DNA from: Theristus sp. LFF4_11
Taxonomy: Eukaryota; Nematoda; Chromadorea; Monhysterida; Xyalidae
Length of the DNA: 64,000 nt
Assembly (NCBI GenBank): GCA_030248135.1
Contig: JASANC010005724.1
Coordinates: 1 to 64,000, forward strand
Reading direction: 5' to 3'
In this document: one piece after another, positions 1 through 12,200 of the stretch
Position numbering within the stretch: the stretch's first letter is position 1
How the letters are laid out: every line of letters begins with the position of its first letter
The notes under the pieces: model-generated
The model's database searches: none
Seen by the model: the letters and a program-made list of their open reading frames with translations, nothing else
What the model was told of the DNA's origin: nothing
Made by a program: the position numbers and the translations under genes

Positions 1-3000
1 GTGACCCGGCCTTAGGGACTCGGATCCTTTGCCATTTTGAATTCCCGCGTCGTGCATGAGACTGCTTACCCATCTATGAGCGCATTGAGACGCGGGATCA
101 AACTAAAAGATATTAGTAAAAATAATGAAGCTCCCTTGTAGCACATGAATGACGGCTAACCACTAACATGGCGGCAGTGTGATGAGTTTTTGGACTGTGG
201 CTTGATATATCAGATAATTTCTAATTGAACGGCGACTTGTGTTTTTCTGGTAGTCGAACGCTTTGCTCTCAGCGAACGTGAATGACGCATAAATTGCAGC
301 TAAAATGTTCAAGCACATAATTTATTCCACAGATTAGAACCGAGGGACAGGTTTGCATTAGATAACACGTCAATTTTAATTACGTCTAAACCCAAAATAC
401 GTACATACAAAATGTGCATGCATTGCTCATTTGCAAGTTGCCTTAGCATTTTTTCCACCAAACTGCATGATTCACCACAAAGTCAGCGGACGTCAATTCT
501 GACGAGTTACATAACGCCGAATAAGTCCACTACACTCAAAAATAAACCAGAAGCATCAACGAGCATTCTTGGCAAGCTTCTCTCTGCTTTATTATCGTCA
601 TGATTAGATCAGTTTTCATGAGTATTTCGTGACTACAAGTACTGATTGAATTCAGTTCTTTTCTGTTCTGTGTTTTAATTTCCGGAGTTCTTTCTACGGT
701 GATCTTTTCCTTGAGAAGATGTTTTCATTTTTCCTTTTCAACGCTGTGCATGCTTTTTGAATCAAACATAAACGAAGCTGTTTGTTGTCGAAGAGAGTCG
801 TCACCTAATCGCTCGTAACTTTTCTTCTCATATAATGTTGTCCTGCGCACAACGTTCAACTGCACCATGGATGTATGTGCGTGTAGTCGCAATCTAACGT
901 GTCACTTGAAACGGAAATAGCCAATATATTCTTGGCGCACATGTTGCACAAACTGATTACTGAATAAAACTTCCCACACATTCAGAGCGTGTTCGCGCAC
1001 CCACGCAAAAACGATGCTGTTCTTACGCCGGAGCCAGTAGCCCACGAAGACAGTTGCACCACAGTGACAAGGTGTCACTTGCAATGCACACAGCTCGCAA
1101 CCTCGCCGCAGGCTCAACAACGCTAATTACAGCATCCGCCCACTGAAGCATTTCAGTTCAACCCCTGATTATTCTACCAGCCATTCTGACATTCCATCCA
1201 GTTTGAGCACTTAGTCATCAGTAGAAAAATCGCAGTAGAACCAAAAAACCACGGTTTTTGATAATGCGCACCATTCCAGAGAAAATGCGGTGAGCAACGT
1301 GTGTTATCGTTGAACGAAATCGAACAAAGATTATGCTCATACTGGCAGCATGCAGATTGCGCACAGTTCCGCAGGCACGTCGTTAGCACATTGCGGCCCA
1401 TCTAGAATTTGCTCGCACCGATGTTTTACAGCATTTTGGCAACAAAACTGCGCGCTGTATGTTTTGTCACGCCCCCGCAGAAATCGGTTTGAAAAAAAAA
1501 CAGCATTGAAAACTACTACTGAAATGTGCGCTCAGAGAGTAATGCAAAACGCAAAAAGAAGGTCGTCTGGTGGTGTGCAGTCTGTGTTTGTGATGCGGTG
1601 TGCTGTTTCATTCATTCATCACTTTTTCCCATTCGCTTGTGTGTTTTCATTCATAAATTTTTGCAAGCAGTTGTAGTACTGCTGCCCCTCAGTGTTCGAA
1701 CAATGTGCACCCGGTGAATCGAAACCGGTTGCTGGTTGCTCATTGATAAAAATGCCGCGTCCTGTTACTAACGCATGGTGTCACTGAGTGTACGAGCACC
1801 TTGATTAAAGTTTTATGGAACTTACCGACGTTTTCAAATTAGACGTTCAAAGGTAACTTTACAAAGGTGCATACATTAACAGCTCAATTTACACAGCACT
1901 CCTCTGGCACTTTTATGAATGAAAGTATGCATTGCGATTGCGAAGAGATGCGGAAACTTTGGAACTTTGGTGGGTTTATGAATGAATGGAACAAATAAAA
2001 AAGTTGTCTCGGTCCACATGCGTACGTGTGTAACGTTGAAACTGTGCTTTCAAGTGTGCAAAGACGAATTGTAATGACGAATCGAAATGACAGGCCTGTC
2101 GGCGCGCCGGATAGACGTATAACGGGGTGGCTGTGTTCAATACTAATCACTGATTATGCTTCATTTTGTTGGTCTTCCTGTTTTGTTGATTTTCGGACTT
2201 CTAGAACTGTTCGTCAACTAAATTTCAACAAATTGCCTGAAGAAAGGAGTGCCATCCATGGCACTAATAATTTTTTTACAAGTTCAATGGCAAACATGCA
2301 GAGAGTGTGCTTGATGTCACAAAACTAACTTCTTGCAAGCTGGCGATAGTTGTTAGTAAAAAATCGTTTAAATGTTAATTGAATAAAAGAGGTGAAAAAC
2401 ACTATGGTTTCAGTAGTTAACTCAGGACACGGTAACATTTCCATCTCTCACACAAAAAGCGCAAACTGACGGTCAATCTGCTGCAAAATAACTAGTCAAA
2501 CAAAGAGAATGTCTCGTCTGCATGGTAAATACGCCACGTTTCTTCGATGGTGTCTTTGTATGTACGTCTGCCCATGGGAGAAACATCAAAAACATGAATG
2601 AAAATAAAATGAAATTGTGAGTAAAAAACTTGCTCGTCCACTTTTTATACTACGCTGTAAATTTGTTGTAAACCTCTTATTTCATTCATTGATGAGTATG
2701 GGTGAGATACAGCAAAAACGATGACTCAAACCTTCACATTTACATCAAACGATCACAAACCTCAACCCGTCTGCCAAGCTGCTTACTACAGGTACGTTCG
2801 CAAGGCACTACTACAGTTTGTGTCAAATGTTCACGTTTGTTTTGAATGTTTTTCAAACTTTGAGCAAAACGTCCACGGCACAGGTGTTCTGTGCATGCTC
2901 AACGTGCTGTTTTGACATCTAAAAATGCATGCATTTGTTATTTACTTGTTGCGTAAACTGGTGTGGTTTGCTGGTGGTGATAGCACGCAAAAAATGTGAT

Positions 3001-5004
3001 AGGTAGGTAGGTAAGGTGATAGATAGCACGCGTGGATAGATTGGGAAACACTGCAGACTGTTCGCAAGAATCATCATTGATTTTTGTTCCATTCATTTCA
3101 GGTTTGCGTGTGGTGCGGACTGCTGTTGTGCTGCTGTGTTAAGGTGACTTAACCTGTTAGCACTGGATGCATCGTGTCTTTGCGTTTACATGTTCCAGTT
3201 AAACTGAATGGAGACCACGTGCAAACACCACCATTCATTCATTCATCCATTCATTGAGAAAAGTTCTCAGTGATGTCTTTGTGTTTTAGTGAGTATTTTT
3301 TGTGAATCATTTTATAATAATTACTATTTGTTATTGTTGTTGAGTGTAATAACGATTGTTTGTTGTGACTCTAGCTTATTTCAATTAGCCTATATCATGT
3401 ACTTATAGGTTCTTCATCATTCAACAAAATGTCCTTCCGGAGGTCAATTATTCAGGGAATTTTGGCTCAATCGTTCAAATCGTGTTTGTTCGAATCGTTT
3501 TAAAAAATGGAGTAAAAAGCGACTACTAAAGAAACAAAACCACATATCATCATAGGCAATAGAACGCGGAACAGCACTTCACTTACCTACATGTACCCAT
3601 ACCAAAATTTTGCTCATTTCTCATCACTCAGCAGTAACAGGATACCTGCACCCCAAAGAAAAAACGTCTAACGATTGAAAACAGCTAGCACCGAGAGCAA
3701 ACATCTTTTTCCTTGAAATTTCATCAGATTTGATGATTTTCAGTTACTATTTTTGCTAAAAGTGTAATTATGAGTGTTGAGAATTCAAAAAAAGTAAATT
3801 ATAAAAAACGTCGTCGGTCATAAATTCCTGTGTTGTTCAACCAAATAACCGACTTTTAACTAGTTTAAGTTAAGATGCGCAAGTAAAATCGCAGTTTTGC
3901 ATATTTTTCAATGTATTGGCTTACACCAAATTTTCCGTTATCAGTTTGAAGCGTGTTGCTACATGTACGTGAGGTATTTTAAACGTTCGAAAGGTTGCGT
4001 AGCTTGCCGCTCTTTTAATGTTTTAAAATAAGTGCTTGTACATTTAGATGTGCTTTTTGCGTTTTTGAGTTGGCTTCCAAAGAACGTATTTTGAAATCGC
4101 ATGCCAACTTCTCTTCAAACGGATCTGGTCTTTGTCGACAAACATGTGGCGCACCACTAAAATCGTTATCTAGCTTTAAAATTATGAATATACGTGCACT
4201 CAATCACGTAAACGATATTCTGTTATCGTTTTCAGGGCAATTCAACGCAGGCAAACATGTTTTCTTTTGCTTGACACAATGCTATGGGCAAGCTGTTTAT
4301 AAGCGCGGCCATCCTTACGCCTCGCCCACGCCCCACAGTGTACAACAATCGAGGCGTCAACAGTCCAGCAGTATGGTTCGGTCTCGCTTGATATATTCAC
4401 TGCCTTATCATCATCGATTCTGTGAGAGTTTGCGGTGACTACAATGCATAATAATTTTTGGTTCACTTTCAAACTTGTCTTGTTGTTCCACTACATTTTT
4501 ATTGATATTATCATTGATTTTAGCCGTTGTTGCTGTTTTTTGTTTTTTGTTTTATTGCTGCTTGCTTGTTTTGACCATCTATTTTTGTTAACAAACGTTC
4601 ATTCGTAGGTTTCCATGGGTGTTTTTAAAATGTTAAAATACTTCCTCGATACCACAGTGAGTTTGATAAGATTATTCTTAATTTTAATCAAAACAACCAA
4701 AATTTGCGTGGGATTTTGTTTACCGCATCAGCTGTTAAACAAGGAACTAAATAATTTTTCCAAGTTTACTTTGATTATCAATGCAATTACTGTGCATCCT
4801 GTGTTCAAAAAACACCAGTCCAAAATTTACAATAATCTACAGTTTGCAAACTGGTTTTTGCGTTGCTTATCACTTTATCTCTGCTGCCATTCACAAGACT
4901 TATCCGGTTGTTGAACTAAAACATAAAAAATGTTTTATCACCTTGTTCACTCGGTAGACATTGAATCACCAGTATATATAAACACTTTTTCCTTGTAACT
5001 TCAG
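1..5004. other. Non-coding stretch, no gene supported
   Basis: Both strands were read and no exon with convincing splice signals plus protein-like composition was found. The only open frames are short, 60-120 codons, and overlap each other on both strands as expected by chance. Simple repeats are present: CATT-type tetranucleotides at about 3225-3256 and a GGTA/GATA-like run near 3000-3030. The stretch could hold 5' exons or promoter sequence of the membrane-protein gene that starts near 5008, but nothing in it shows this directly. Confidence 0.6.
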
Positions 5005-5007
5005 AAC

Positions 5008-8000
5008 ATGGTCATCGTTGACTTGCTCCGTGTGTCTTCACAGACGACTAAAAGAAACAATAATAAAACGATGAAACACGAGCCCGAGAATTCCAATTCC
5101 ATTCTGCAACGTCGCCGGTCGCACACACGAACAACATCAGTGAACACGGGTGTTTCTATGGGGCTCAGTCTGGATAGTCTGCTACCACTGGACGAGCCGT
5201 CAACACCAATCGGTGATGAACCTCTGCAGGTACAATAATTTAAATCCACTTTTAAACCAACCAGATACAACGTATCTATGAAACAAACCACTGTCGAGTT
5301 GTTTTTCCGTGGTTCAGCCGAGCACTTCGTGCACAGTCTCCGGCGCAATCGATGACGGTGAACTGCGAACGCCTGGCCTCACCAGCAAACGGGTACATTG
5401 GGCGTCGATGCGGACAGTGAGCGATGAATCGACCATGTCCATCGTGTCTGCAGCGTCCAGCCATTGCTGTTCTGCTGTTGACTGTTGCTCGGACAATAAT
5501 CAAGATCTGAACCCTGCATTCTACGACGATGAGAATAATAATAATGAGGAAAGATTTGCTGGCAAGCAGCGATCGGCGCCACTGCCCCCGTCAATGACCA
5601 ACAATCGATTGACTGTCGGTAAGTGATTATATCAATCTCTTGTTTGTTTTGAGCTCTTTTTTGTTTCTTTTGTCTGTTTGAACGATCATCAGTTTCAAGA
5701 GTGCGTGCTTAAATAGGTTTATCGATGTTTCAATGCGTTGGTGCCTTTTACCAGTTAACTTGGGACGTTCTGCATCTACCAGTTTGCTGCAAATCTTCCA
5801 AGCGTTATCTCAAAACCAAGCTTACCATAAATAAGCAGTTTTATTCGAATTTATTGTTTATTTGACGTTTCTTGTGCCTTTGATTTAAGCCGAATGCGAC
5901 ATGTTTGCCTATTTGTTGATTTTCAAACGATTACATAAAAGTTCATTTGTTTACGACCGAACCTAGTCGCGTGCCGCCCCGATATACCGTAATGTCTGGC
6001 ATGTGTGCTTGATAGTTGAGCCCACACAACATTTTATTGCAATCCGAAACTTTACCGTGGCCGTGCGAAGGTGGTAATGTTATGTGCGCGTCCAAAAATT
6101 ACACTTTGACAAATGACCAGCTTTCGATTTATAAAAACCATAAAAACCTGGCGCGTGTGGCAGACTTTCAACAGTCGTCAAAGGCAATATAACCCTATTC
6201 ACCATGCTCCGAAGATGGAGTCATCATCTCCGTTGCACGTGTATATTTGCGATTCCGACAAACACACATAGCGCTTATTGTAAACTAATGGTAACCGCAG
6301 TTTTCTTGACTTTCAATGGTGCTCGCTTGGTGAGCTCAGCTTCGATTTTACAACTTGCTGACACGTTCATTTATGTCCGTGGCTTTTTCGCTTGCTGGCT
6401 AGTCGTTTAAATATACTGCATTCAGCACTAACAATTACATTTGTTACAATAACAAACATTGGCATCAGCTACATTACTATCAGGAGGCTGTTGGGGTGAG
6501 AGTGTCGCGCCAAAACTAAACTAGGCTACACAAATGCATAGAAAAGTTTAAAAAATCTGGTTTAAACCGCATTCAAAATTTAGTTATTCAATGTTGTAGT
6601 TCTCTTTTTTGATTGTCTATAGATGGCCTAGGCCCGGAACTCTTAGGTAGCAATGTGCAATGTAGCATCGTCAGACAGACGCAAACCAAAAGCTATGGTT
6701 TCAATAATAAACGCAATTTATTCCATCACTTTGTCATCAGTCACGCAAATGAAATCGCACAAGGACAAACTCTAGTTGTATCATACTAACACAGCGACGC
6801 GCCACTAAAACATAAACGCCAAAAACCACAAAAAGAAAGAAAGCGTGAACAACCGAGATCAATCGTCTACTCACACCTAAACATGCGGCAGCTAAACCGA
6901 GTTTTCCAATGTGCAGACTTTCGAGGTGTCGTACACATTTGCACTCGCTTGAGTGCACGGTAAACATTTGCTCAACGGGTTACTGTAGCGAATGTGATCG
7001 GCCATGATGCTGTTGACCAGTGACACGTTGGATTTATGAGCGATTCAAATTCTGATAACAAAGTTTTATATAAAAAATTGTGGGACAAAAATGGATGGAA
7101 GCTGAAATAATATCAGCGCCTGAAAAATGATAAAATGTACAAAGGCACAAATTTTGAAATTCTCATATTCGTAATCAGCACATTGATTGATTAACCAAAG
7201 AGTATCTGTTTTCAATCCGTTCGTGTGATTTTCTAGCCCAAGAACTAATAGTACCTGCTGCGGGTCCGAGTGGTGTAAAAGACGGCAACTGCAATTTGGA
7301 AACCTCCATATTCGCAATTAGCACAGACAATAACAGCAGATTCAAAGGTTTCAAATAATTTCAGCAGTTTTTCAACATGAAACCGATTACGAGGACTGTT
7401 TTAGAGCACCGTACAGGTATAAAATGACATTTTCACAATTCGCCACCTACCCAGTTATACTAAGCGTGGTCGATTACATAGGATCCCGTTTCGTTTGTTA
7501 TCAGAGTTAGAATACAATTTTTGATTTTTCATGGAGACAACAACAACGACAACAATATCCTGAATTTTTTAGTGCTTGTATTCTGCTAAACCACAGGAAA
7601 GTGTGATGTTTCATTTTTTGGCGTGGATGGATAGGCAGGGTGTTAATTCACTTTTACACAGCAAAAAGATGTTTTCATTTCTTCACTAATAATGAAAGTT
7701 ATGGCCGATTGAAATTTTTGCAATGAACTGTCTTAAATAATATTGTGGGATTGTGGGAGTTCGCTGCCGCGTCTCCAACGAAGCGCTCTTCGTGTTTCTA
7801 ACTTTTAAACTTTGCAAACAAAAAGTTAACAAAGCTGGGGACAAACATTTTTCAAATAACTCTGAAAAACTTTTTGACCAAAACATTGAGCCAAACTTAA
7901 CGTTTTTTCTTTGTTGTTGAAACACTCTGTATTTAGAGCTGGCGATATTTCCGATATTGATATTAAATTGCTTGCATTTTTACCGTCGTTTCGTTTTTCA

Positions 8001-9233
8001 GCATGGCATAGTTTACCGACCACTGAATGTTTGCCTACTAAGCTTTTTAGATGAGTTGCATTTTTTTAAGAAATAGCGACTATGCATTTCTGCTTTTTTT
8101 CACTGTCTGTACTGCTGCCGAAAAAAACAATTAGCATTCACGATATGCAACCAAGTTTTTAGATAAGATAATAGTTGCACCCCTAACAAGTTTAAGAGCA
8201 CGTGCGCCACTTGCTGCTGTACTTATACGTTAAAATGCTGTACCAAAAGAAATAAAGCAAAGAAAGTATTCTCAAGTATTCATAAGGCGAAAGTATTCGC
8301 AAAGTACTTATCAGGTGAAAGAAACTTTGTGCTTATCCTAAAATGCACTAAGATTATAAGAAATATGGAAAGAGACAAAGTCCAACGACAGATCCACATT
8401 ATCGGATTTCAGCAGAAAAAAACGGTCACGTGAAATGAACGCGTGCTTCTTGTATTGCTAAAAAGTCAGATACTCGGCTGGAACAAGCAATCGGTTGTGA
8501 AATATTTATTTTCGTGTGCCTGCGTGTTAAAGCATTTTTCATGTCTGACCGAAAGCGAAAACACCATGTTTTGTGGTAAAAGTGATAATGCCACCAAAAT
8601 TATACTATAATTGATACAACCGACACCGGCAAAATACTGTGTAGTTGCTCAAAGGTGCCGCTGAACTACTGCATGGATTATGAGCAGTTTTTGTTAACAA
8701 CAAGCAAATGCAAATCATAGCCAGTGCAAATATGCACAAACGAGCGAGCGGAGTGTTCGAGGTCATGCGTGGCCATTGCTGATACGGCGCATGTGTATTT
8801 TCATCCATTCAAAAATCACATTCACGTCTAATCGAGGCCGCTACGCTGACAAAATCATACCGTAAAACATGGCACAAAAAAGACGCGCACGTTCCACTCA
8901 GTGGTTTCTTCAAATTTTCAACGGAAAAACAGTAGATGCACAATGTGTACACGTTGAGACTGACTTCCTTTACACTGAAAGTGCAAACAAAGACAACTGG
9001 CAATCACTCAGTGGAGTGTCTTGCGCTCGCGTTCGTCACTCACAGTTTCGTTCATTCATACATTTTGTTGATATTCACTGGCTCATTTGACAACGAGCCA
9101 GTTTCCAAGTCGACCTTCACAATCGGAGAGAGCAAAAATACACGAAGTCGAACTGACCAGCCACCATCAAACACAAAGAGACGACGTTTCGTTTGCTTGC
9201 TGATGTTATCTGCAGCAACGACTTTGGTAATTG
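5008..9233 (+). CDS. Putative single-pass membrane protein, three exons, 3' end unresolved
   Basis: Three exons join in phase: 5008-5229 (acceptor AG at 5003-5004, or alternatively a stronger acceptor ending at 5042), 5318-5618 and 9102-9233. Exon 1 ends on a codon boundary (CAG|GTACAA), and exon 2 ends in phase 1 (GTCG|GTAAGT). Exon 3 begins with the two bases needed and ends GTAATTG|GTAAAG. The product so far has about 218 residues. It has a hydrophilic N-terminal region rich in S, T, P, N and D, with a basic RRRSHTRTT stretch and an acidic DDENNNNEE run. This is followed by KRRRFVCLLMLSAATTLVI, a basic cluster and hydrophobic segment typical of a membrane anchor with a cytoplasmic N-terminus. 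I do not recognise the family. The layout (long disordered cytoplasmic tail, then one membrane span) fits several type II adhesion or enzyme families, but the extracellular part was not found. A candidate next exon from 10105 hits a stop after 16 codons. An upstream exon before 5005 cannot be excluded. Confidence 0.5.
5619..9101 (+). other. Intron 2 of the putative membrane-protein gene
   Basis: A 3.48-kb interval between the GTAAGT donor at 5619 and the acceptor ending at 9101. It is AT-rich, and I saw no inserted element with terminal repeats and no coding exon on either strand. Three AAAGTATTC-like words at about 8261-8305 form a minor local repeat. Confidence 0.4.
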
Positions 9234-12200
9234 GTAAAGTGATCCAGAGACCAGAATACGGTATCGGTATCTTCAAACCCACACAAAGTTTACAAACGAG
9301 TGCGCAGTTAATTTTATAGTAAACTCGATTTGACCTGATTGATTGAAATTTTTACTTTCCAGTTATTTTGAGTGGGTGGGGTGGACAACACTGAGTTGTT
9401 TTAGACAACATTGCAGAAGCCAGTCTGTGGCAGAACATACGAACGGGTATGACAAACTCAAATTACAAATATAGCCAACCGAAGACTCACTGATTGATTG
9501 AGCAGTTCACGACACCACTCACTGCCATCATTATTATTGCCACCACTACCAGCCTCCTGAAATTCATTCATTCACATAATCAACCGTTCTACCCTTACTA
9601 CTACGAGTACACAAAGCAGCGAATGGTTGCACTTGCGAAATCTTGCACATTTCGGTTATTTGCCAGTGTTGCTGGCAGCTTTTACAACCAACCCAACCTT
9701 GCAACCGGTCCACTACAACCAACCTAATGCCTTCCCTCTAGAATCATTCATTTATTCAACCATATCACATTTCAGTTTTAAATTTTTTCTGCACTAAACG
9801 CACACGCACTGCAGACTCATTTTCGTTGATCATTTTCAAGCGGCACACAGCGCCCCGTTCGCCTGTTTTTGCAGCGCCACCGTGCGCATTTTTACTGCTC
9901 ATTGTTTGCTGCACATGTGGCATCGCATGATAGTAGGCCTCGCTGGCCTGCTTGCTCCTACATGTCGTATTTTGTTTGGTGACATTCTGTTCTGCATAAA
10001 CTCTCACGTGTTTTAAGTTATAGTTGACGCAAAATTTCACACCATTAAGTTCAATATTTCTGAATCATTTATCTGAAACTCTATGTTTTTTGTTTTGTTT
10101 TTAGACATCCACCTCCGCATTACTTGCCCGAGCCAAACAGTTATTGAAAACTAGCAGTTGAATCGAAATCCCTCTGAATGTGGAAACGTCATCACTTTTT
10201 TCAATGGTGAACAACAACAAGCAGAACGTGGATTTTCCACTTTAAATGCGGACCAATGTCGCTGCACATCAAGTCGCTCTCGCTTGGTGACATAGTGGCC
10301 TAAACTTTCTCAATTTCAATGACATAAAAAATGACACCAGCGGAACGTTGCTCCAGCGACGCAGGCCACACACACACACACTTTACTGAAATTCGACACC
10401 TTTTCTGAGCTGAGTTTGCAGCGGCTGGTTGTCGCACAACAAAAGACGCTCCATCGTCACAGCAGCTACAGCACTAAAGGGCATATGCAGCCAGATGCAA
10501 CCGACAACACACCGCTGACACAGATATTCTTGCGAAGCTGATTCGTTCGGTCTTTGCGCGAACGATGAATGTGTGTGCAGAGGCGAACATGCCACATCAG
10601 CAAGCAGACATTCACGTTTCGCGCAACAACAACAACAGTTCACTATGAAGCAACAGTCAAAACGCAGTCAAGCGCCACCACGACCGTTGCGTCTGCAGCA
10701 GTTTTTCGCGTGCACCTTGGCAACTGACGCCACTGGTGGCACGACCGGCAGCAACACAACTGACGATGCTACTCGCTGCACGTTGGCAGGTTTGTTGGTT
10801 CCGGCAAAGGTGCGCTGTTCACCTCTGCTCCTGTTGCTCAATTCTGCTGAAGAACGCACCAACTAATGGTGTTGCCAGTCGGTTCTTTCTTGCTTATTGC
10901 CAACATGTCTCAATGTTTTCGAAGATCCGGTTCTTGCCTAACGATACGATACAGTTTCTTAACACGCTCTACTTTTTGTTTGGTATGAACATTGATTACG
11001 TAGCTCTGATGTTTTCACTGCACTCTGAATAGTTTTCAGGTTTCACTGTCCATCAATCATTTTCTTAGCATTGAAAGCTTTCCAGCAAGTATTCGTGAGA
11101 AAGATCGTAAGAATGTGATTAGAATGGTAAGCTAGTGCTTGCATTCAACCTTGCTTTTTATACTTGCACATGCATCATAATCTGTGTCTACCCCACACCC
11201 CCACCCCCACCCCCGCCCCGTGACCACCCGCCGTCGCAGCTAATTGACGGCAATTTGTTACGCGGCTTGTTTCAAAAAACAAGTGGTGTCGGTTTGCAAC
11301 ATTGCTGCTTCATGCGATGTTTTGAAAGATGACCGCGACATGCAAAATGTGAAAGTGACTAATAATTACTAACAGTCGTTCTGCACCTGTTGTCAAGACC
11401 ACAAACAGCCCCATACTGTGATGATTGTGCATCGTCTAGTCCATTATCATGTTCACATGAAAAATTCATAAATCAACGCTGTTTTCTGAGACCACTGTAA
11501 CTTCACATGCAATCGTATCAGCGAGAAAATGTCTGCAACTGTGAAAATAGTAACAAGCTGAACAATGTACAAACTTTGAAAAGTAACTGCAATGTAGCCC
11601 ATGTTAAATAATCTAACATCCCAAGACCAATATTCTCCAACCAGTACTCCAACAAGGCGTTCTCACTTGTTAGGATAAGGTTAAACCGTAAAACGCAACT
11701 ACTTACAAATGTTGACATAATTGCCATGTGCGGATTTCTAGTAGTCTGCTATGAAGTTGAAACGGAAGCCAAGCCGTTCAGAACACATTGGACAAAAAAA
11801 CAACCTTCACGTTGCTGCATACATACCATTGTACATATACTCATGTGGCGATCAACACTTAACAAGAGAAATTCCCACAGAAAGCAACAGTAGTGTCAGC
11901 AAGTACATCGCTTCATTAATTCGAGTATACAATGCAGACAAATATTTACTGGAAAATGACCATATTCAATGACGGATCATTCCACCTCACGCCAGTCGAC
12001 ACGACAGTGCTGAGCACCAATGAACACATTGCTCCTACTCAGCCAAGTTTGACATTTTACACAATTGTCATTTGTGTGGCGAACACACAATTGTTATGGA
12101 GTATTATTATTTTATTGGCAAATACACTCAGACAATAATATAAGGTCAACCGGGTCAACTGCAATTTTCATATATCGGTTTCGCTTCGGTTTTCAGCCCG

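Noticed and set aside
4972..5008. TATATATAA 30 bp upstream of the ATG at 5008, considered as a core promoter
   Set aside because: The ATG would be almost at the transcription start, and an acceptor sequence lies between them. AT-rich words of this kind are frequent in the region.
10573..10866. Q- and T-rich 97-codon frame (+)
   Set aside because: No domain, no supported acceptor in the phase of a neighbouring exon, and overlapping frames on both strands are as long.
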